From: DATBDM01 sp036269915
GTDB lineage: Bacteria > Actinomycetota > Thermoleophilia > Solirubrobacterales > Solirubrobacteraceae
Direction: 5' to 3'
Length of the DNA stretch: 11,036 nt
Assembly: GCA_036269915.1 (NCBI GenBank)
Contig: DATBDM010000228.1
Coordinates: 1 to 11,036 of the forward strand
In this document: in pieces, positions 1 through 5,940 of the stretch
Layout: each line of letters begins with the position of its first letter
Numbering within the stretch: position 1 is the stretch's first letter
Made by a program: the position numbers and the translations under genes
Notes under the pieces: model-generated
What the model saw: the letters and a program-made list of their open reading frames with translations, nothing else
Databases searched by the model: none
Told to the model about the DNA's origin: nothing

Positions 1-72
1 ACGCTCGAGCAGGCGGTCCTGCCCCAGGTCGACGACGTCAGGGAGGCGTGCCGTGAGCTCCTCGAGTACTGA
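1..72 (+). CDS. 2-oxoacid dehydrogenase E1 component beta subunit, C-terminal end (partial)
   Basis: Frame 1 is open from the left edge and ends in TGA at 70-72, giving 23 residues ending DDVREACRELLEY. Helical tails of this kind (LPxVDxIxEAxRxxLxY) close E1 beta subunits of pyruvate and branched-chain 2-oxoacid dehydrogenases. The direct fusion into an E2 gene, with a 20-bp overlap, is the order expected of E1alpha-E1beta-E2 operons. E1 alpha/beta would decarboxylate a 2-oxoacid with thiamine diphosphate and pass the acyl group to the E2 lipoyl arm. The catalytic part lies outside the window, so the assignment rests on the tail and on context. Confidence 0.65.
   Translation, partial: TLEQAVLPQVDDVREACRELLEY
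41..46 (+). promoter_or_regulatory. Ribosome binding site of the E2 gene
   Basis: GGGAGG stands 6 bases before the GTG at 53, inside the E1 beta coding end. It supports GTG 53 over the in-frame ATG at 92, which would cut into the first strand of the lipoyl domain. Confidence 0.75.
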
Positions 73-1369
73 GGTCGTCGTCGACGTGACGATGCCCCAG
101 ATGGGCGTCTCCGTCGCCGAGGGGACCGTCGTCGAGTGGAAGAAGCAGGTCGGCGACTGGGTCGAGGCCGACGAGACGATCGTCGCGATCTCGACCGACA
201 AGATCGACACCGACGTCGAGTCGCCCGCGTCCGGGCGGGTGCAGGAGGTGCTGGTCGACGTCGGCACGACCGTCGACGTCGGCACCGTGCTCGCCCGCAT
301 CGCGACCGACGCCAAGCCCGGCGAGCCGCACGTCAGCGAGAACGGATCCGCGCCTGCGGCCGGCGAGCCGGTCGCCGCGGAGCTGGAGCCGGAGCCGGAG
401 ACCGAGGCCGAGCCCTCCGCGCCGCGCCCCGCGCGGGGCCCGCGCCGCTACTCACCGGTGGTCATGCGGATCGCGTCGGAGCACGGCGTCGACCTCGAGC
501 AGGTCGAGGGGACCGGCCGCGACGGCCGGGTGCGCAAGCAGGACGTCCTCGCGTTCGTCGAGTCCGGCGCGGCGCCCGCCGAGCCGCCGATGCACATCGA
601 GAGCCCCTATCGCCCGGACGAGCCCGCCCGCGCGAAGACGCGCAAGCCGCGCTTCGGCCGGGAGGCCGCGCCCGCGAGCGCGGGCGGCGAGCACGCCGCG
701 CCGCTCTCGCGCATGCGGGCGTCGATCGGCGAGCACATGCTGCACTCGCTGCGCACCGCGGCGACGTGCACCACGATCGCCGAGGCCGACATGACGCGGA
801 TCGAGGCCGCCCGCCGCGAGGCGGGGCTGACCTCGCTCCCGTACGTCGCCCGCGCGGTGATCGACGTGCTCGCCGAGTACCCGGCGCTCAACGCGACGCT
901 CGAGGACGGCACGGTCACGACCTACGACGGCGTGCATCTCGGCATCGCGGTCTCCCTCGGCGAGGGCGGCCTGATCGTCCCGGTGATCCGCGATGCGCAG
1001 GACCTCTCGGTCGAGGGGCTGGCCAAGCGCATCAAGGATCTCGCGCGCCGCGCGCGTTCCAACGAGCTGACGCCGGACGAGGTCCGCGGCGGCTCGTTCA
1101 CGATCACCAACCCGGGCGGCTACGGCTCGATCATGGCCACGCCGGTGATCAACCAGCCGCAGGTCGCGATCCTCGACACCGAGGCCGTCGTCAAGCGGCC
1201 GGTGGTGGTCACCGACGAGCTCGGCAACGACGCGATCGTCGTGCGCTCGATGACCTACCTGTGCATGTCGTGGGACCATCGCGCGCTCGACGGCGCGATC
1301 GCCGCGCAGTTCCTCAACAGCTTGCGCAAGAAGCTGGAGGCGTGGCCGATGACCGTGGGTGGCGTCTGA
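53..1369 (+). CDS. Dihydrolipoamide acyltransferase, E2 of a 2-oxoacid dehydrogenase complex
   Basis: This 438-residue protein transfers the acyl group from its lipoyl arm to coenzyme A in the core of a cytosolic 2-oxoacid dehydrogenase complex. The three E2 parts are visible in order. A single biotinyl/lipoyl domain covers about residues 8-85, with the lipoylation site STDKIDTD at K50. A flexible Pro/Glu/Ala linker follows (about 95-130). The peripheral-subunit-binding domain (about 131-170) starts RRYSP and holds GTGRDGRV. The catalytic domain (about 213-436) ends with the active-site motif DHRALDG, giving H409 and D413. The GTG start is fixed by GGGAGG at 41-46. The gene overlaps the E1 beta end by 20 bp, so translation is probably coupled. 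lipB and lipA lie nearby on the same strand. The substrate (pyruvate, branched-chain or 2-oxoglutarate) cannot be settled here; a 2-oxoglutarate E2 is less likely because E1 appears to be of the alpha/beta type. Confidence 0.93.
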   Translation: MSSSSTEVVVDVTMPQMGVSVAEGTVVEWKKQVGDWVEADETIVAISTDKIDTDVESPASGRVQEVLVDVGTTVDVGTVLARIATDAKPGEPHVSENGSAPAAGEPVAAELEPEPETEAEPSAPRPARGPRRYSPVVMRIASEHGVDLEQVEGTGRDGRVRKQDVLAFVESGAAPAEPPMHIESPYRPDEPARAKTRKPRFGREAAPASAGGEHAAPLSRMRASIGEHMLHSLRTAATCTTIAEADMTRIEAARREAGLTSLPYVARAVIDVLAEYPALNATLEDGTVTTYDGVHLGIAVSLGEGGLIVPVIRDAQDLSVEGLAKRIKDLARRARSNELTPDEVRGGSFTITNPGGYGSIMATPVINQPQVAILDTEAVVKRPVVVTDELGNDAIVVRSMTYLCMSWDHRALDGAIAAQFLNSLRKKLEAWPMTVGGV

Positions 1370-1380
1370 CGGACACCCGT

Positions 1381-1411
1381 CCGGGGCAGGGGGAGATCCT
1401 CCCTGTCCCGG
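1381..1411 (+). terminator. Hairpin between convergent genes, probable terminator of the E2 operon
   Basis: A 13-bp stem (1381-1393 with 1399-1411) closes on the 5-base loop AGATC and starts 11 bases after the E2 stop codon. Two pairs are G-U in plus-strand RNA. In minus-strand RNA the same positions become A-C mismatches, so the hairpin is stronger for the E2 transcript. No T-run follows, which is common in GC-rich actinobacteria. It also lies 13 bases beyond the stop of the opposing gene. Confidence 0.65.
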
Positions 1412-1423
1412 GCGGGCAGACCC

Positions 1424-2158
1424 TCATCCGGGGGGCCCGAGCACGACGTCGAAGTCCGGCCACTCCGGACCGCCGGCCGCGCGCCTGAGCTGAGGGAGCA
1501 CGAGGGCGACGCCCTCCGACAGCGCGACGTCGAGCTCGCCCGCGCGGCGGACGAGCGCGTCGAGCGCCTGCGGTGTCTCCTCCGCGCCGAGCTGGTCCGG
1601 CTCGGTGACCTTCGCGTTGCGCAGGAAGCGCTCACGGTCCTTGCCGACGCGCCTGGCGTCGAGCGGATCGGTCCAGCCGCCGGCGAGCATGCCGCGCTGG
1701 GCGGGCGGGCCGGGGTCGCCGGGTTCGAGCCAGAGCTTCAGCAGCCGGTCGCCGGGCTCCGTCGGGCGGTGGACGCGGACCGCGAGGCCTTCGGCGACGT
1801 CGTGCCGGGCGCGGACGCCGTCGGCGAGCTCCGTCTGGCCGATGCCGGCGATCGCGGGCGTGACGCCGGCCTGCGCGAGTCGCTCCAGCGCCTCGGCGCC
1901 GCGGCGCGCGGTGTCGGGGTCGGCGAGCGCGGCGATGGCCTCGAGCACCGCGGCCGCCGCGGGCGTGGCGCGCTGCTCGAGGCGCCGCACGACGAGCCGG
2001 CGCAGCCGCGTGTCCGGCCCGGTCCGCCGGTGCGGCGCGGTCAGCAGCACCGCCAGCACCTCGGCGCCTTCGGACGCCGGCCGCGCCTCGAGCGCGGGCA
2101 GCGCCTGGTCGAGCAGCCGCTCGAGGTCGTCGCGGGCGTCGAGCAGGTCGTCGATCAC
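1424..2158 (-). CDS. Conserved-looking hypothetical protein, unrecognised, about 244 residues
   Basis: I do not recognise this protein. The frame is open for 244 codons with G or C at nearly every third position, and the amino-acid composition looks normal, unlike the Arg/Pro-rich translations of the opposite strand. The first half (residues 1-110) is Ala/Leu/Arg-rich and predicted helical, with short repeats of the type LAVLL, VVRRLEQR and LEAIAAL, reminiscent of a helical-repeat protein. The second half holds more polar, strand-like stretches (RLLKLWLEPGDPG, RGMLAGGWTDP) and ends PDFDVVLGPPG. No signal peptide or membrane segment is visible, so it is probably cytosolic. The GTG at 2158 lacks a Shine-Dalgarno. 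A TAGCCT box 7 bases upstream suggests a leaderless start. It sits between E2 and lipB but on the other strand, so a role in lipoylation is not implied. Confidence 0.72.
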   Translation of the reverse strand: MIDDLLDARDDLERLLDQALPALEARPASEGAEVLAVLLTAPHRRTGPDTRLRRLVVRRLEQRATPAAAAVLEAIAALADPDTARRGAEALERLAQAGVTPAIAGIGQTELADGVRARHDVAEGLAVRVHRPTEPGDRLLKLWLEPGDPGPPAQRGMLAGGWTDPLDARRVGKDRERFLRNAKVTEPDQLGAEETPQALDALVRRAGELDVALSEGVALVLPQLRRAAGGPEWPDFDVVLGPPG

Positions 2159-2198
2159 TCGGGGGAGGCTACGCGTCCGCGGCGTAGGATGGAGGGCG
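2159..2198. promoter_or_regulatory. Compact divergent promoter region for lipB and the 1424-2158 gene
   Basis: Only 40 bases separate the two start codons. On the plus strand TAGGAT (2185-2190) ends 8 bases before the lipB ATG. On the minus strand TAGCCT (2171-2166) ends 7 bases before the GTG at 2158. Both match the TAnnnT pattern of actinobacterial -10 boxes at a spacing that would put transcription starts on or next to the start codons. No convincing -35 boxes are seen. The GGAGGG at 2191-2196 is only 2 bases from the lipB ATG, too close for a normal ribosome binding site. Confidence 0.45.
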
Positions 2199-2882
2199 AT
2201 GGGCGAGCTGTGGACGAGCCATCTGGGGACGGTCCCGTACCGCGAGGCCGCCGAGCTGCAGGAGCGGCTGCGCGAGCGGGTCGTGGCCGGCGAGCTGCCC
2301 GACCTGCTGCTCGAGCTCGAGCACCCGGCGGTCTACACGCTCGGTCGCCGCTCCGGCGCCGCCGACCTGCCGTTGGCCGAGGAGGCCTACCGCGAGCGGG
2401 GCATCGACGTCGTGCGCACCGACCGCGGCGGCAAGCTCACCTACCACGGTCCCGGCCAGCTCGTCGGTTACCCGATCATGCACGTCGACGACGTGATCGC
2501 CTTCCTGCGCACGATGGAGCGGGCGATCGTCGCCGCTCTCGGCGAGGCCGGGATCGAGGCCCGTTCGCGCGAGGCCGAGGGCCGCGACTACACCGGCGTA
2601 TGGGTGCAGGACCGCAAGATCGCCTCGATCGGCGTGCACCTCTCGCACGGGGTGTCGACACACGGGTTCGCGGTCAACGTCGACAACGACCTGACGCCGT
2701 TCGGCCAGGTGATCGCCTGCGGCCTGCCGGACGTGCGGATGACCTCGATCCGCGCCGAGGGCGGGACCGACTCGGTGGACTGCTTCCGCAAGCGCATGGG
2801 CCACGCCTTCGCGACCGCGTTCGGCCGCCGGCAGCGTCTCGTCGCGGCGGCGCGCCTCGCGTCGATACCCTCACTGGCGTGA
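2199..2882 (+). CDS. lipB: Lipoyl(octanoyl) transferase LipB
   Basis: LipB moves the octanoyl group from octanoyl-acyl carrier protein to the lipoyl-domain lysine of E2 subunits and glycine cleavage H protein. It is the first step of endogenous lipoate assembly, in the cytosol. The 227-residue product has the family signatures in order: LEHPAVYTLGRRSG, then RGGKLTYHGPGQL (R76-L88), then the catalytic lysine in DRKIASIG (K140), then the catalytic cysteine in IACGLPDVRMTSI (C174). The K-to-C spacing of 34 equals that of E. coli LipB (K135, C169). The ATG at 2199 gives the usual short N-terminus (MGELWTSHLGTVPY). It may be leaderless, with TAGGAT ending 8 bases upstream. The stop overlaps the lipA start as GTGA, so the pair is probably co-transcribed and translationally coupled. 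Confidence 0.95.
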   Translation: MGELWTSHLGTVPYREAAELQERLRERVVAGELPDLLLELEHPAVYTLGRRSGAADLPLAEEAYRERGIDVVRTDRGGKLTYHGPGQLVGYPIMHVDDVIAFLRTMERAIVAALGEAGIEARSREAEGRDYTGVWVQDRKIASIGVHLSHGVSTHGFAVNVDNDLTPFGQVIACGLPDVRMTSIRAEGGTDSVDCFRKRMGHAFATAFGRRQRLVAAARLASIPSLA

Positions 2883-3862
2883 CCGCAACGCCGCTCCGGA
2901 TCCACCAGACGCGCTCGCGCTCCAACCCCGGCGGGATGGACGTGACGAAGGTGCTGGGGACGGAGTTCGAGCCCTTCCGCGGCCGCAAGCCGCCGTGGTT
3001 CAAGGTCCCGCCGCCCGGCGGCGAGAAGTACCGCGACCTCACCAAGCTGATCCAGGAGGAGAACCTCCACACGGTCTGCCAGGAGGCGGCCTGCCCGAAC
3101 GTCGGCGAGTGCTGGACCCGCGGCACGGCCACGTTCATGATCCTCGGCGACACCTGCACGCGGCGCTGCGGCTTCTGCAACGTCAAGACCGGCAAGCCGA
3201 CCTGGAACGATCCGCTCGAGCCGCTGCGCGTCGCGCGCTCGGTGGCGAAGATGGGCCTGCGCCACGCGGTCATCACCTCGGTCGACCGCGACGACCTGCC
3301 CGACTACGGCGCGCAGGTCTGGTGCGGCGTGATCCGCTCGATCCGCATGCAGGCGCCGTGGTGCAAGGTCGAGTGCCTGACCCCGGACTTCCGCGGCGAG
3401 GAGATGCCGCTCGCGAAGGTCATCGCCGAGCGCCCCGACGTCTTCAACCACAACGTCGAGGTCGTGCCGCGGCTGTACCCGGTCGCCCGCCGCGGCTCGC
3501 GATGGGAGCGCTCGCTGCGCGTCCTGCGCAACGCCAAGGAGATGGGCGGCGACGAGGTCACGACCAAGTCCGGCCTGATGGTCGGCCTCGGCGAGACGCA
3601 CGACGAGATGGTCGAGGCCTTCGGCCATTTGCGCGAGCAGGGCGTGCAGGTGCTCACCGTCGGCCAGTACCTGCGCCCGACCGAGCGCCACCTGCCGGTC
3701 GTCCGCTACTGGCATCCCGACGAGTTCAAGGCGCTCGAACGGGCCGCCTACGACCTCGGCTTCGAGCACATCGCCGCGGGGCCGCTCGTGCGCTCCAGCT
3801 ACCACGCCGACGAGCACGTCAAGCAGGATCTCGCGGGCACCGGCCCGCTCGCCGCGGCCTGA
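2879..3862 (+). CDS. lipA: Lipoyl synthase LipA (radical SAM)
   Basis: LipA inserts two sulfur atoms into the protein-bound octanoyl chain made by LipB, using S-adenosylmethionine and giving up its auxiliary iron-sulfur cluster. All hallmarks are present in the 327-residue product. The auxiliary cluster motif is C67-x4-C72-x5-C78 (CQEAACPNVGEC). The radical SAM motif is C93-x3-C97-x2-C100 (CTRRCGFC). The C-terminal RSSY (R305-Y308) supplies the serine ligand. The GTG at 2879 overlaps the lipB stop by four bases and keeps GC3 near 100 % from the first codon. The alternative ATG at 2936 would remove 19 residues and still keep all motifs. The upstream start has no Shine-Dalgarno and would depend on coupling to lipB. 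Target proteins include the E2 encoded at the left of the window. Confidence 0.96.
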   Translation: MTATPLRIHQTRSRSNPGGMDVTKVLGTEFEPFRGRKPPWFKVPPPGGEKYRDLTKLIQEENLHTVCQEAACPNVGECWTRGTATFMILGDTCTRRCGFCNVKTGKPTWNDPLEPLRVARSVAKMGLRHAVITSVDRDDLPDYGAQVWCGVIRSIRMQAPWCKVECLTPDFRGEEMPLAKVIAERPDVFNHNVEVVPRLYPVARRGSRWERSLRVLRNAKEMGGDEVTTKSGLMVGLGETHDEMVEAFGHLREQGVQVLTVGQYLRPTERHLPVVRYWHPDEFKALERAAYDLGFEHIAAGPLVRSSYHADEHVKQDLAGTGPLAAA

Positions 3863-3913
3863 TCTGACCCCGGGACTGCCGCCCGGCGGGGCGGGTACGG
3901 TTCCGCGCAACCC

Positions 3914-4690
3914 GTGTTCCCGCTCCGCGACAACATCCCGACCGAGCGGCTTCCGATCGTCACGATCATCCTGATCGTCGCGAACGTGCTGGCGTACTTC
4001 TTCTTCCAGCACGGGACGATCACGCTCGGGGATCCGAGCAACGAGGCCTACCTGCGCAACCTCGTCGAGAACGCGACGATCCCCTACGAGCTCACCCACT
4101 GGGGCCAGCACTGCGTCATCCAGGGGCAGAACATCGCGTGCGGGAAGGTGCCGAACCCGGCGGGCTACGCCCCGACCTGGGCGGAGCCATTCCTGTCGAT
4201 GTTCATGCACGGCGGCCTGCTGCACCTCGGCGGCAACATGCTGTTCCTGTGGATCTTCGGCAACAACGTCGAGGACTCGATGGGGCCGGTGCGCTACTTC
4301 GCCTTCTACATCCTCGGCGGCCTGGCGGCGACGGCGCTGCAGGTCATCGTGTCGCCGAACTCGGCCGTGCCGAACATCGGCGCGTCCGGCGCGATCGCGG
4401 CGGTGCTCGGCGGCTACCTCGTGCTGTTCCCGCGCGCCCGCGTGGTGACGTTCGTCTTCATCGTGTTCTTCTTCACGATCGTCGAGCTGCCGGCGATCCT
4501 GTTCCTGGGCATCTGGATCGCCGAGCAGGCGCTGTTCGGCTACCTGGGCCTCACCCAGCCCGCGGGCGGCGGCGGAGGCGTGGCGTACTTCGCCCACATC
4601 GGCGGCTTCGCCTTCGGACTCGCCGCGATCAAGCTGTTCGCGTCCGAGGCGCGAAGACAGCGCCAGCTCCAGCGCGCGGGGCTCGCATGA
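3914..4690 (+). CDS. Rhomboid-family intramembrane serine protease
   Basis: This 258-residue membrane protein cleaves transmembrane helices within the lipid bilayer. The first helix covers about residues 14-32. A long extracytoplasmic loop follows (about 33-88) with two cysteines, C67 and C76, that could form a disulfide. The rhomboid core comes next: H99-G-G-L-L-H104-L-G-G-N108, where H104 and N108 correspond to the oxyanion-side residues; then GASG with catalytic S158; then HIGGFAFG with catalytic H228. All residues needed for activity are present, so it is an active protease rather than an iRhom-like relic. The GTG start lacks a clear Shine-Dalgarno. A TACGGT box at 3896-3901 may be the -10 of a short-leader promoter. 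The stop overlaps the next gene as ATGA. The substrate is unknown; the neighbours point to the cell envelope. Confidence 0.93.
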   Translation: MFPLRDNIPTERLPIVTIILIVANVLAYFFFQHGTITLGDPSNEAYLRNLVENATIPYELTHWGQHCVIQGQNIACGKVPNPAGYAPTWAEPFLSMFMHGGLLHLGGNMLFLWIFGNNVEDSMGPVRYFAFYILGGLAATALQVIVSPNSAVPNIGASGAIAAVLGGYLVLFPRARVVTFVFIVFFFTIVELPAILFLGIWIAEQALFGYLGLTQPAGGGGGVAYFAHIGGFAFGLAAIKLFASEARRQRQLQRAGLA

Positions 4691-4869
4691 GCTCGCGGGT
4701 CATCGCCGGCCTCGCCCTCGGCCTCGTGGTCCTGCTCGCCGTGCTGACGATCTGCGCGGCCGTGATCCTCGGCCCGGACATCCTCACGCTGCTGTCGCTG
4801 CTCGTGCTGGCGATCCTCGGTTTCGGGATCTTCGGAGCGCTCCGCCAGCCGCCGCCGAGGCGCCGCTGA
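4687..4869 (+). CDS. Small two-helix membrane protein, 60 residues, function unknown
   Basis: The reading frame starts at an ATG that overlaps the rhomboid stop (ATGA) and ends in a TGA whose last base is the A of the next ATG. It is therefore locked into the operon at both ends. The 60-residue product has two hydrophobic segments, about residues 5-28 and 32-52, joined by a short GPD turn, and a basic C-terminal tail (RQPPPRRR). Both ends are probably cytosolic by the positive-inside rule. I do not recognise a family. Possible roles are an accessory subunit or a substrate of the adjacent rhomboid, or of the carboxypeptidase. These are guesses from position only. The junctions at both ends make a chance ORF unlikely. 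Confidence 0.78.
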   Translation: MSSRVIAGLALGLVVLLAVLTICAAVILGPDILTLLSLLVLAILGFGIFGALRQPPPRRR

Positions 4870-5921
4870 TGCCCTACCAGCTGCTCCAGGGCGGGACGAT
4901 GCGGCGTCGACGGAGCCGCCGCGGCCGGCTGCTGGTATCGCGGCTGCTGCCCCCGATGCTGATCATCCTGCTGGCCGGCGCCGGCCTGTGGCTGATGACC
5001 GACTCGACCGGCGAGCACTCCCACGCCGCCCCGCACCGGCACCTGATCTCCGAGCAGTCCGCGGTCGCGCTCGATGCGGGGACGGCGCCGCTGGCGGGCG
5101 GCGGGACGACCCCGTCACCGCTGGCGGTGAAGCTCCAGGGCGGCGTCGACGCGGTGCACCAGCGCTTCCGCAAGCCATTCGGCAAGGCGCCGCGCGCCGG
5201 TCTGCTGTTCGACCTCGACAGCGGCCGCGTGCTGTGGCGCTACAAGCCCACGAAGGTGGCGCCGATCGCGTCGCTGACCAAGATGATGACCGCGCTCGTG
5301 GTGACCGATCAGCTGCCCGCCCGCGCGCGCGTCCCGGTCACGCGGCAGGCGCTCGCCTACCGGGGCTCGGGCGTCGGGTTGCTGCCGCGGGGCAAGGCGA
5401 TCCAGCTGCGCACGATGCTCTACGGCCTGCTCCTGCCCTCGGGCAACGACGCAGCGATCGCGCTCGCACAGCGCGCCGGCGGCACCGTCCGGCGCTTCGT
5501 CGCGCTGATGAACGCGCGGGCCCGCGCGATGGGCCTGCTCTGCACGCACTTCACCTCTCCGAGCGGCTTCCGCGACCGCGGCAACCACTCGTGCGCGGCC
5601 GACCTCGCCGCGATCGCCCGTGCCGTGCTGCGCGAGCCGCGCCTGGCGCCGATCGTCGGCGCCAGGTCGGCCGAGCTGCCCTTCCCGATCAAGGGCGGCA
5701 AGCTCTACCTCTACAACAACAACCCGCTGCTGCGCGCGGCCTATCCGGGCACGACCGGGGTCAAGACCGGCTACACGCTCGCCGCCGGCCCGTGCCTCGT
5801 CGCCACCGCCGCGCACGGCGGCCGGCGGCTCGGCGTCGTGCTGCTCGACTCGGTCAACACCGGCGACCAGGCCCGCCGGCTGCTCGACAAGGGCTTCGCG
5901 GCGCTGCGTCACCACCGCTGA
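4869..5921 (+). CDS. D-alanyl-D-alanine carboxypeptidase, PBP5-type (peptidase S11)
   Basis: The enzyme removes the terminal D-alanine from peptidoglycan pentapeptides outside the membrane and so limits cross-linking. The 350-residue product carries the three penicillin-binding motifs at proper spacing: S135-L-T-K138 (SxxK), S191-G-N193 (SxN) and K299-T-G301 (KTG). An Arg-rich stretch (RRRRSRRGR) and a hydrophobic segment (about residues 28-43) form an N-terminal signal anchor. A Ser/Thr/Gly/Pro-rich linker follows, up to about residue 108. The ATG at 4869 overlaps the previous stop and has GAGG 8 bases upstream. The ATG at 4899 (residue 11, directly before the Arg run) is a serious alternative with AGGGCGGG in front. 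The C-terminal beta domain and amphipathic anchor of E. coli PBP5 are missing, as in many short actinobacterial members. Confidence 0.93.
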   Translation: MPYQLLQGGTMRRRRSRRGRLLVSRLLPPMLIILLAGAGLWLMTDSTGEHSHAAPHRHLISEQSAVALDAGTAPLAGGGTTPSPLAVKLQGGVDAVHQRFRKPFGKAPRAGLLFDLDSGRVLWRYKPTKVAPIASLTKMMTALVVTDQLPARARVPVTRQALAYRGSGVGLLPRGKAIQLRTMLYGLLLPSGNDAAIALAQRAGGTVRRFVALMNARARAMGLLCTHFTSPSGFRDRGNHSCAADLAAIARAVLREPRLAPIVGARSAELPFPIKGGKLYLYNNNPLLRAAYPGTTGVKTGYTLAAGPCLVATAAHGGRRLGVVLLDSVNTGDQARRLLDKGFAALRHHR

Positions 5922-5929
5922 ACGCGGGT

Positions 5930-5935
5930 AAGGAG
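5930..5935 (+). promoter_or_regulatory. Ribosome binding site of the 314-residue envelope protein gene
   Basis: AAGGAG stands 5 bases before the GTG at 5941. It is the clearest Shine-Dalgarno in this operon and decides the start. Confidence 0.8.
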
Positions 5936-5940
5936 CGTCC

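Noticed and set aside
452..1279. Long minus-strand frame opposite the E2 gene
   Set aside because: Arg/Asp/His-rich composition typical of an antisense shadow in very GC-rich DNA; E2 domains on the plus strand are unambiguous.
1605..2198. Plus-strand open frame running into lipB (198 extra codons)
   Set aside because: It is the Ser/Arg-rich mirror of the 1424-2158 gene. The lipB family starts at MGELWTSHLG (2199), and a -10-like box lies just upstream.
3868..3891. Possible hairpin after lipA (CCCCG/CGGGG or CCGGG/CCCGG)
   Set aside because: The stems are only 5 bp, are mutually exclusive and have no T-run; this is expected by chance at such GC content.
2588..4597. 669-codon minus-strand open frame across lipB, lipA and the rhomboid gene
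   Set aside because: Stop codons are rare in this frame only because of GC content. The composition is His/Arg/Asp-rich and three well-identified genes cover the plus strand.
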